NCBI GenBank assembly: GCA_032622095.1
Contig: CP136061.1
Coordinates: 121,654,754 to 121,718,753, forward strand
Length of the DNA stretch: 64,000 nt
Direction of reading: 5' to 3'
Source: Siphonodentalium dalli
Taxonomy: Eukaryota; Mollusca; Scaphopoda; Gadilida; Siphonodentaliidae
The position numbers and the translations under genes were made by a program. Positions 10,595-19,499 of the stretch are shown here, piece by piece. The notes below the pieces were generated by a model. It was not told the origin of the DNA. It did no database searches and saw only the letters and a program-made list of their open reading frames with translations. The first letter of the stretch is position 1. Every line of letters begins with the position of its first letter.

Positions 10595-11161
10595 TTAGTA
10601 TTGTTGTGTCAAGTCTTGAGAGTTTCCATAGAAATGTCCTGGTATTACATCAGTCTTGTCCTGTGTATAAGTGTGGTATCCACCGGGTTCACATTCAGAA
10701 CATCTTAAGGCTGCTTCCTGGTTCAAGTGTTCGTTGTAACAGGGTATGAAGTTTACTGTTTCAGGAATGAGCCCATTGACATTTTCCACATTATCTGTAA
10801 TTGTTTTCAGCTCTGCTCCATTTAAAGTAACACCTTTCCTGGTTGGTGTTGCTACATCACAATTTTCTGGATAAAAGTACTGTTTGATGTGCACCACTGC
10901 GTGTTCATGATCCAGGGTCATGAAAACATTATGCCCCAAATGAATCCGGTCCATTGGCTCCTTGGAATTTATATGCTGTCCCACTAATTCAAGGTTTTGT
11001 GTTAGACAAAGCCAGCGTTGAATTATCAGACTAACTCCTTGTTTAGTTGGAATCCTTCCTTCATCCCAAATTCTCAGATCTACATACTTTGTACCCAAAA
11101 ACTCACTGATTGTGAGATATCTGTTACGACCCAAGTGTTTTGCGAAAATTTTAGTGTCCAT
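10595..11161 (-). CDS. Protein with two tandem PC4 (p15)-like ssDNA-binding domains
   Basis: A single 188-codon frame. Residues 8-55 (LGRNRYLTISEF, KYVDLRIW, PTKQGVSL) follow the PC4 pattern of four beta strands and a closing helix: GxxRYVxVxxF, a VDIRxY-type strand, then a P-x-KxGISL turn. Residues 73-121 repeat it (IHLGHNVFMTL, VVHIKQYFYP, PTRKGVTL). PC4 normally acts as a dimer that binds melted or single-stranded DNA and assists RNA polymerase II transcription, so two domains in one chain could give a pre-formed pseudo-dimer. The C-terminal 60 residues carry C141, C154, C157 and no known fold. It is the only convincing gene of the 6.54-kb element. It could be a captured host gene or an element-specific ssDNA-binding protein. 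The start is the first ATG; no intron is needed. Confidence 0.75.
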   Translation of the reverse strand: MDTKIFAKHLGRNRYLTISEFLGTKYVDLRIWDEGRIPTKQGVSLIIQRWLCLTQNLELVGQHINSKEPMDRIHLGHNVFMTLDHEHAVVHIKQYFYPENCDVATPTRKGVTLNGAELKTITDNVENVNGLIPETVNFIPCYNEHLNQEAALRCSECEPGGYHTYTQDKTDVIPGHFYGNSQDLTQQY

Positions 11162-11479
11162 GTTTATGTAGCAGGTAGTTTCAGAAAGTGCCTCAAAATG
11201 ACATGATCACATTATTCATAGGAAAACCAGATAGCGTTGTGAACGCTATGCTGCTCCATATATTATTAGCCAATCAGAATCACTAGAAATACATAATCAA
11301 TATGTATGAGTTGGCACTGCGTCATTTCTTTCTCTAACAATAGCTTTTTCAGAATTCCTTCATTGGAACGTTGTCCAGACACGTGTGGTCAGAATAAATT
11401 AATAGGCATCCCATTGTTTGAGCTACGTGGGTACATCATTGGCACCCGGTACAACCAGGTGTGGCGTTCTCAGACGCTG
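11162..11479. other. Upstream region of the PC4-like gene
   Basis: AT-rich sequence that would hold the PC4-like gene's promoter on the minus strand. An 88-codon plus-strand frame (11306-11572) runs through it into the tandem duplication; it has no recognisable domain and I do not call it. Confidence 0.4.
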
Positions 11480-12722
11480 TTATTGGAACCAATTTCTGAA
11501 GTAAATAAGCTTACTACGGTGGACATGTTGAACCCTACGTGTAATGTTTTGTGTGATTATAGACAAAAGTAACGTGTACCTTTAAGGTATGTGATCAAAA
11601 TATGGTCAATTGTATGAACAATTTCTGAAGTAATGACACATCAACACCTTCATTTCCTACAATGTTGCCTCGTGCATCGAATGTACATGCATATGTAACT
11701 TGAAAGCCAATATGTTATAATGTTGTTGTCTAACACACACGGGGTAATTTTATATGAATGAAAGCATGTAGATTGCAAAAATCTTTGTTAAAACTATGGA
11801 CGTTTTTGAAAATAAAGAGCGTTTTTTATTTATGGATACGATGAATTATGTTTAAATGCTTAATTTTAAATATAAATTTAGTAAACGATGGACATTAAGA
11901 CAAATTTTGAAAATAAAGAGCGTTTTTTATTTACGGATAGACGGAATTAGGTTTAAATGCTTGATTTTAAATGTAAATTTAGTACAATTAAGACAAATTT
12001 TGAAAATAAAGAGCGTTTTATTGATAGATACACTGAGTTATGTTTAAATGCCTAAGTGACGTGTTCCTTTAAGGTATGTGACCACGGGTGCAATAGTATG
12101 CTATTGGAACCATTTCTGAAGTAAATAAGCTTACTACGATGGACATGTTTAACCCTACGTGTAATGTATTGTCTGATTATAGACAAAGTGACGTGTACCT
12201 TTAAGGTATGTGATCAAAATACGGTCAATTGTATGAACAATTTCTGAAGTAATGACACATCAATACCTTCATTTCCTACAATGTTTCCTCGTGCATCGAA
12301 TGTACATGCATATGTAACTTGAAAGCCAATATGTTATAATGTTGTTGTCTAACACACACTGGGTAATTTTATATGAATGAAAGCATGTAGATTGCAAAAA
12401 TCTTTGTTAAAACTATGGACGTTTTTGAAAATAAAGAGCGTTTTTTATTTATGGATACGATGAATTATGTGTAAATGCTTAATTTTAAATATAAATTTAG
12501 TAAACGATGGACATTAAGATAAATTTTGAAAATAAAGAGCTTTTTTTATTTACGGATAGACGGAATTAGGTTTAAATGCTTGATTTTAAATGTAAATTTA
12601 GTACAATTCAGACAAATTTTGAAAATAAAGAGCGTTTTATATATAGATACACTGAGTTAGGTTTAAATGCTTAAGTGACGTGTTCATTTAATGTATGTGA
12701 CCACGGGTGCAATAGTATGCTA
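11480..12722. repeat. Tandem duplication, two copies of about 620 bp with inner 95-bp units
   Basis: About 11480-12101 is repeated at 12102-12722 with an offset of 619-621 bases. Inside each copy a unit of about 95 bases marked by GAAAATAAAGAGCG and GGTTTAAATGC occurs three times. A module ACGTGTACCTTTAAGGTATG recurs at about 11572, 12059, 12191, 12677 (weaker) and 13018. Confidence 0.9.
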
Positions 12723-13488
12723 TATGAACCATTTCTGAAGTAATGACACCTTATTATTATCACTAACACTGTGCCAATGCATTATATTATGTATGTCTGT
12801 CTCCCATAAATGTACAGGCTAATATGACCTATAAATTGAAGGTAAGTGGCCAGTCTGTTACAATGTTGTTGTCGTTTAACATACATTTCGTAAATTTTAT
12901 ATGAATGAAAGCATGTAGATTGCATAAATCTTTGTTAAAACTAGGTACATTCAAACTATTTGGAAAATAAAGAGATGATTGATGTATACGCGGAATTAGG
13001 TTTAAATGCATAAATGACGTGTACCTTTAAGGTATGTGACCAAAATGCGGTGATTTGTATGCTATTTGAACCATATCTGAAGTAGTGACACACTAGAAAA
13101 CCTTAATTTCTACAGAAACATTAATTTTGTTTATCTCTCAGTCTCCACAGATGCAGAAGCCATTAGGAGCATGCATTTGAATGACAGACCTATCGTGGCA
13201 TTAAATGACTTAAACATGTGTTTAATTACGAAGCTTCGAGAAATTGTGTGTAGGATTTACTTTATTTGAAATGTTCAAATATCTATTGACAAGGCGTTGA
13301 TTGATTCCTAATAGTTCGATTACAGATATTAAAGGGGTATTTAGAGAAAAAGCTTAACTAATGTTAGTGATGATTTAATCAATTGTACCATAACAGTTGA
13401 CCATTAGGAGGGATACATAATGGGGAGTCAGTATGTATTCAGGGTTCATGCCGCTCGCGGTATAACTTTTGTGAGAATTAAATTGCAT
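12723..13488. other. Interior of the 6.5-kb element, degenerate repeat remnant
   Basis: 12830-13060 is a diverged partial third copy of the upstream tandem unit (AAAATAAAGAGA and ACGTGTACCTTTAAGG words). The rest has no recognised feature. Confidence 0.55.
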
Positions 13489-14721
13489 GGGTTATGCTCT
13501 GTAAGCATATGTTGGCTGCTTGGAGTTAGATGTGTATTTAATACCTAGATGGTCTCCCACGTGCTGAGAACTTTGTAGATTATTTTAATTTTATTAATTG
13601 TTTCAGAGGCAGCTAGAAAGGCATTTTATTTTTCCTAACCAATATGTGCAAATGATACCGGCCCCTGAATGTTTTTTATTCAAATTAGTGCAGGCTTAAA
13701 TGTTTTATCACCTAGTGGTATGCATAATCTCATTAATCTGTTTCACCGCTTTATCCCCGTCGGTATGGAGAATGTTCCAGAATGGTTACATGTTGTGTTA
13801 TTAGCTTGAGAGCTCTGTGCCCTGCAGCCACACTAATTTGATGTTATGCTGGAACATTTTTATTGTTCTGGAACAATGTGAAACATTTTTTTTCTCGAAC
13901 ATTCTAGATTGTTTTAATTTGTCGGCTTTTTCATAACCTTTTAGAAAGACAATTTCTTACCCAATATGTGCAAATGATATGTGGCCCATGTTTGAATGAA
14001 TTACACATTAGATCGGTTATTATCTACGGTTACGCTGAATGTGTTTGAACGCTTAAATTACCAGATAAATTCATGGTGAAAACACACTTAGTGTATCGCG
14101 TTCTTAGTGCACATGTGGACTCGTTTAAACCATTATATTCCATGATGCTCTGTTATTGTTAGAAAGCGTGCCTCGTGGAATGTGTTTTCTACCAGGTACA
14201 TAACAGTTAATAAATCTGTGAGATCAATAATGTTTTTATTAAAGGTAAAAAAAGTTAAAGAGGCCGAAGTGTTTTAAGGAGATTTGATAAATAATTTTAA
14301 ATGCCTATATTCTATGCGTGGTAAATAAATAGATGCTATGATAGCCAATGTGTGTACCGTGTGAAATTAACATCGGGACTTTACAGTTATATAATTTTAA
14401 AGAGGCCGTAGACAAATATGAATTTTATTACACGAATACATTATGGATTTTACTAGAAAAAAAATGTTCCAGATTGTTCCAGAACAATAAAAATGTTCCA
14501 GAACAAAAAAAATGTTTCAGAATTTTCCAGAACAATAAAAATGTTCCAGAAATTACGTGGGAAGGAGGAGCGATATATAATAATTAAAGGGGGGCGTTGC
14601 CATACCATGGGGCCATATATACACAGCATAGGAAAGGGGGCGTTGCCATACTATGGAGCCATAGTCCTATAGGAAAAGGGGTCCCATATGGAAATGCGGC
14701 TATAGTTACAATCATGCTGCT
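13489..14721. repeat. Right terminal inverted repeat
   Basis: Inverted copy of 8182-9414 and equal in length at 1,233 bases. It includes the mirror TTCCAGAA cluster near 14470-14560 and the mirror three-pentamer site near 13770. One visible difference is CATGGGGCCAT here against CATGGGCCCAT in the other arm. Confidence 0.95.
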
Positions 14722-14727
14722 CACCGT
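14722..14727. repeat. 6-bp target-site duplication, right copy
   Basis: CACCGT immediately outside the right inverted repeat, identical to 8176-8181. Confidence 0.9.
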
Positions 14728-15000
14728 GCAAACATGAACGCATGATCCTGGTTAAAAAGCCGATTTTCATGTAGACACAAAAACATTTTTAACTATTTTT
14801 TCTTATAACCTCGCATAGGGTGGAATCGTACCAATATGAAAGCAGCGCGGCGATTGTCGTGGGTCGGATTATAGAGCCGAGTTGGCAACAAAAATCGTTA
14901 TTTTGACTATATATGGCCGCGTCCATAATCCATAGACGTTCGTGGTATGGCACACATGAATATGAAAGGATTTCGGGATGACAACATTGGTTCTGACTAC
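14728..15000. other. Non-coding stretch
   Basis: No feature recognised apart from a short AT-rich segment. Confidence 0.4.
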
Positions 15001-15770
15001 AGCCCCGGTTCCATATTCCCGATTTTCTGTCCCGAATTAGTATATTCGGCACAAATTCGGGACCAGACCAAATCGGCAGCATTCGAAAGAATTCTGGACG
15101 AGTTTTATTCCAAAAAGCCGCCGAACTGATGCCGAATTATGACAAAATTTAATCGTCCCGAACATTGCCGAGTATTCCAGAATTCTTCCGAATATCTTCC
15201 CGAATGATCAAGAATTATCCCGAACTTTCGTGCGAGTGGCTGCCAAATTGCCCAGATTACTACCGACTTACACCGAATTGTTGCCGAATACCCCGAATCA
15301 ATGCCGAATTGATACCGAATTGGTATTCAATTGCTGCCGAACGTCCCGAATCGATGCCGAATTTTGCAGATACACCGGATCTCAGTATAAAAGCAGCCAT
15401 ACATGGCTAATTCGGGAATAACCTACCGAATACTGCCGACTACTCCAGAATATCCACCCGAATATTGCCGAATACTGCCGACTACTCCCGAATAGGTGCC
15501 GAATTGCTCCCGAATTTCTCCCGATGATTTACAAATCGGGAGCGATTCGGCTTGGTTCCCGATAGTTTTGAACATTTCAAAACTGTCGGGAGCGAGTCCA
15601 GAATTGTCCCGAATCGACCCCGATAGTACCGATATCCCCGATCATGGTCGGGGGTAAAAATTCACTGTCCCGACTCATCCCGAACTTAATCCACGATTTT
15701 TGCAAAATTATGATTCGGGAGTCATTCGGGAACATTCGGGGTGGGAAATCGGGGATATGGAACCTGGGCT
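15001..15770. mobile_element. 770-bp element built of CCGAAT words
   Basis: Ends are inverted copies: AGCCCCGGTTCCATATTCCCG on the left (15001 on) against CGGGGATATGGAACCTGGGCT on the right (to 15770). Between them CCGAAT/CCGAAC/CCGACT-type words recur every 9-14 bases, in the plus sense for most of 15095-15520 and then mostly as their complement (ATTCGGGA, TCGGGAGC) to the right end. An inner hairpin lies at about 15530-15600, where ATCGGGAGCGATTCGG is followed by inverted and direct partial copies. No coding frame. No known family is recognised. Confidence 0.6.
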
Positions 15771-15829
15771 TACAGAGCAGATTAAGTTGCATTCTATATA
15801 TTGCTGCATCTCTTAAAAAACAAGGAATT
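15771..15829. other. Short non-coding stretch
   Basis: Nothing recognised. Confidence 0.3.
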
Positions 15830-16730
15830 ATATGTGCAATACTATAAAGTTATTATGCAGGTTGTGTTGAAAACTCACATTGGACGAGTGCAATATGACT
15901 TTTCACCACACCATATGTCTGCTTTCCCAAATTTTTTGAATAACTTAGTTGTTATTTTTGGTGTTTGTCGGTATTTAATTATCTATAATAGATTGTACAT
16001 AAGGATTAACTGTCATGTGGACTGTTTTTATGGAGATGTAACGGTGAGGTAAGTGGACATAACTTGTGTAAAACCCGAAGGGTTTTACATACAAGTTATG
16101 TCCACTTACCTCACTGTTACATATCCATAAAAATAGTCCACATGACAGTTAATCCTTATATTTATATACATTTAGCGAAAAAGCCGCTTTTGTAAATATA
16201 TTTAAATCGAAAAGTGTATCGTGACAAGATCAGCCCAAAATACCCAATAGCACCCTTGGCAAAAGTTAATAGGAACAATTTCTCTTCATGTTGAAACCCG
16301 ATGATGTATTAAGTCAATCCTGCGCGAGTCAAAATGCGCCCAAAGCATTACGCGTTCGTCTTTCCAAACCTAATGACGTATCGGTGGTGTTATTAGCTTG
16401 GTGTTATGATGCGTTACGCATTCACCGAGAAATAACTGCAACTAGCCACGTGGGCGCCGACCAATCAGAATGCTGGATTTAGTGATGACAACACTTAGTG
16501 TGTAAATATATGTATTTGATCATCAGGAGGCATGACTTGGAATAGTAAACAGGGAAGTGAAAAAAGAACTCAATGCGGAAGTGAAACGTCTGATACATTC
16601 ACCAGAGTATTGCGCGCGCATAAAAATTCACCGATAACTTTGGAAATAGTGTTACTCCGTGACGTCTCATTGTCCCGGTAATTCCAGGATTATATTGTGA
16701 CAGCTTTTGTTCAATCAGAAATAGTGTTAG
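15830..16730. mobile_element. Relative of the TCATATTGGACTC hairpin element
   Basis: 15860-15910 (ACATTGGACGAGTGCAATATGACTTTTCACCACA region) and 16500-16700 (GATCATCAGGAGGCATGAC, CAATGCGGAAGTGAAACG, CCGTGACGTC) match, in inverted order, the blocks of the element at 5640-6730. A perfect hairpin at 15999-16159 forms the middle. Confidence 0.55.
15999..16159. repeat. Near-perfect 160-bp hairpin
   Basis: About 75-base arms around AACCCGAAGGGTT (centre near 16078). Arms read ATAAGGATTAACTGTCATG inward on the left and its complement on the right. It has the same size and position within its element as the 5982-6143 hairpin but a different sequence. Confidence 0.9.
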
Positions 16731-18975
16731 TTATATAAAGGATGGATAATAAAACATATTATTGATCAACCGTAACCTGCATATATATCAAAAGATAACT
16801 AGTATTAAATCGTGCCATATGTAAAGTATCCAAATATATTAATTGCGTATTGAATCAGATGATGTTTTGATAACAATCAGCTCTATGTGTAAATTAGTCT
16901 CTGATCATCAAGAGATTAGTTGGCTTCAGAAAAGAGTGACACATATTAAGCTGACTGGGGATTATAACAGTGCACGTCGTGTAATGATGTGGGAGCCTTC
17001 ACCTAGGTTATTTCTCTCCAATAATACTTGTTTATGCGTGCATAGTTGTATTTATTGTAGGAGTGCATCATTTTCTTCATGGTTGCAATGGTGTCGCAAC
17101 ACGATGGACTTGCGCACACATGTCGCCAATACATCACCTTTGTTCCCGCCGAATGTTGGTGTGGAACAAATATTGTTTTCTAAGCACCCCCCCCCCCCCA
17201 CACACACACGTTGAACTGAACATAATGCGTCGTAACAACCATCATATATGTAATGTGTTAATTGGAATATAATAATGATATTGCATAATTGAATGAGTTG
17301 AGTTGAGTTATTTTTTCTTTAATGCACATGTCTTTATTTCCTCTTTGGTTGTGATAAAGAAATCATTATGAATTGTTTAACCCCAGCCGTCTTTGTGTCG
17401 TTTCCCCAAGCTACAATGTGATTTAGTGATAAAGATGGATATAAAATTCGTCGCAAATCAATCAGATTCAATACTCAATTTATTAACCTCGTCCACTAAA
17501 TTAGATTCGAGCCCCGCTTGATAAATCTCGACTTTAAATGGAATTTATTGCAATCGGCCAATATATTTCGTATAGTTTCGAGTTATTGATATCGGCATGC
17601 CAGTCGTCAATACAAAATTTAGTTGGCTACTGGAGAGTAAATGTGTTGTTCAGAAATAAATATTCGTTTCTCCGTTCGATACGGTTACTGAAATCCATAT
17701 AGCTACCCGTACCGCAACACGTGTTGCAACCACAAACTGTTTTACAGGAATAATTCAGCGCATCGACTGGTATAGTGTGAGCAAATTGAAAAAACATTGA
17801 TATATGGTGCAGACAAATTGTTAATCGCATTCGCTTTATTGGCAGATATACGTATCGTTATGGATTATTGGACAATTTAAAATTAAATGGCTGACATGTT
17901 GGCAACATTTCAAACAATTGGATTTTACAAATAATTTCATAGACTATTCGAATGTTGGATTTTCCAGACTGAGAAAATAGGTTATGATTGCTCGAACATA
18001 CAATTCCGTTAGCTAGCTTGTCCAATCAATATTCGACTCGCTCAAAATCATTCGTACAAAAAGATTTTTGGTGTCATGCTTTACTATACTATCAGATAAT
18101 ACCAAACATCATAACTATAAATTCGCGAATAACGGAGAAACAAACAGTAGTTATCTAAACTGCATTAGCAACTTTCCGTTAGTATATATCAACCTTAAAA
18201 TATAAATCAAATTGTTCCCTTACCTTCGGCTTCACCGTCGCAAACAGAACATGGATATATGACCATAACTGGTAGAACTCGTGGTGGTCGCATTATGATA
18301 AAATCAAGATGTCGATTTGACACAATTTAGAAAGTAACCATTTTATATATCAATGCAACTATATCATTGGTTCATTCCATTGGTTGCAAATTACATTCGA
18401 CTGGGTTTCTTGCCATGTACACGAAGCCATCATGCATCTCAATCGTCCCACGGATGAGGCCAAGGTTCATAATCCGATTTTAAAATCTCTTAATCTGATC
18501 ATGTTTTAAATCCCAATTAATTCGCACGATCGTATAACTACTGTCGAAACCAATTCCTATAAAAACACGTACAATTGATACATGTACATTATTCATGATT
18601 ATTTATTGTAACGAAAACAGCCAAAAGTAAATCGGACGAGAACTCGAAGTAAATTAGTTAATCACTGGACTGATAATCACAAGGGATTCACCAAAATAAA
18701 TAAATTAATTGAATTTAAGTCCGTGGTGACGAATGTGACACCTCGCTATAATCCATACACAATGTCACATGCAGTGCTTTGAATAGCTTACCACTTTAAG
18801 TCACTACACATGCGACTATCATGACCTGAACCATGTTGATTTATAATAAATAAACATGGGGTTACCCCCCCACATTCACATATTCAGTTGTTTTATAATT
18901 AATTTTTGCATGTACCATAAAGAAAATTATCCGGGTCTCATACATATGTGTTTCAATTGATATGTTATCACTCAC
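16731..18975. other. No recognisable feature (about 2.2 kb)
   Basis: AT-rich unique-looking DNA. It contains a C10 run followed by (CA)n at about 17187-17208. A 123-codon plus-strand frame at 16843-17214 has no recognisable domain, ends in that low-complexity run, and is not called. On the minus strand this would be intron downstream of the candidate exon at 18976-19166. Confidence 0.45.
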
Positions 18976-19166
18976 CTCGTATACGTTTTCGAATATCGGT
19001 GTTGATCTAGCAGGACCAGAATACACTCTTCCATGCATGATATGATGTCCATTTCCGTGGTGGTGCAACCAGGGAAGATGCGGTTTGTGCCTTTTTGGAT
19101 TTCGCGTACCCGTGGAACCGGTCGCAAATTAGCGGTTAACAGTGCCATATCCACCCGAGCTATCGA
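18976..19166 (-). CDS. Candidate exon overlapping the divergent first satellite monomer
   Basis: On the minus strand a frame is open from about 19202 down to a consensus donor (ACGAG|GTGAGTG, 18976/18975). A possible but weak acceptor (CCCCCAAG) ends at 19167. The peptide includes ARVDMALLTANLRPVPRV, an EIQKGTNRIFPGC segment and CMEECILVLLDQHR; I do not recognise it. The upstream two-thirds (above about 19033) is a diverged copy of the 353-bp monomer. In the ordinary monomers the corresponding stretch has small indels that break this frame. Either the satellite arose from this exon, or a gene has taken the array edge in as an exon, or the frame is chance. Confidence 0.3.
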
Positions 19167-19499
19167 CTTGGGGGTTGGAACTATGGTCCATTCCGGTCCA
19201 TTCTACACGTTAGTGCAAACCCCATCACGCTCGGACTCATAGGAGCGGTCCGGTCGGCGGGTGTTAATTTCGGCGTTTTTGCGTACATTTATAGCGAATT
19301 CGGCAGCAGCGTATGGGTTAATTTATTCACTTCCGCTGCAGCTAGCGACTTGTCCGATCGCCCATGGATGCATAGGGGTATTCACTTAATGATATAATGT
19401 CCATTTCCGTGGCCAGGCAGTCAGGGGAGGTGCGGTCGGCGCCTTTTTGGATTTCCCGTACCTGGCGGAAACGGCCGCCAGTCAGGGGTTAACAGTGCC

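Larger units (their letters stand above)
8182..14721. mobile_element. 6.54-kb transposon with 1,233-bp terminal inverted repeats and 6-bp TSD
   Basis: The outer termini read AGCAGCATGATTG (left, inward) and its complement (right). Both arms are 1,233 bases long and nearly identical wherever I compared them, and both are flanked by CACCGT, so the boundaries are well defined and insertion looks recent. The 4,074-base interior holds a GC-rich 18-mer array (9414-9467), a PC4-like protein gene on the minus strand (10595-11161) and a tandem duplication (11480-12722). A 6-bp duplication, long inverted repeats and an AG start are features reported for Polinton/Maverick elements, but I see no DNA polymerase B, integrase or capsid gene and the size is well below 15-20 kb. 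It could be a non-autonomous Polinton relative or an unrelated family. Confidence 0.9.

Noticed and set aside
8182-14721. Calling the 6.54-kb element a Polinton outright
   Set aside because: The 6-bp duplication and long arms fit, but none of the defining genes is visible and the size is too small.
16843-17214. 123-codon plus-strand frame
   Set aside because: No domain, ends in a C10/(CA)n low-complexity run, no splice or start context.
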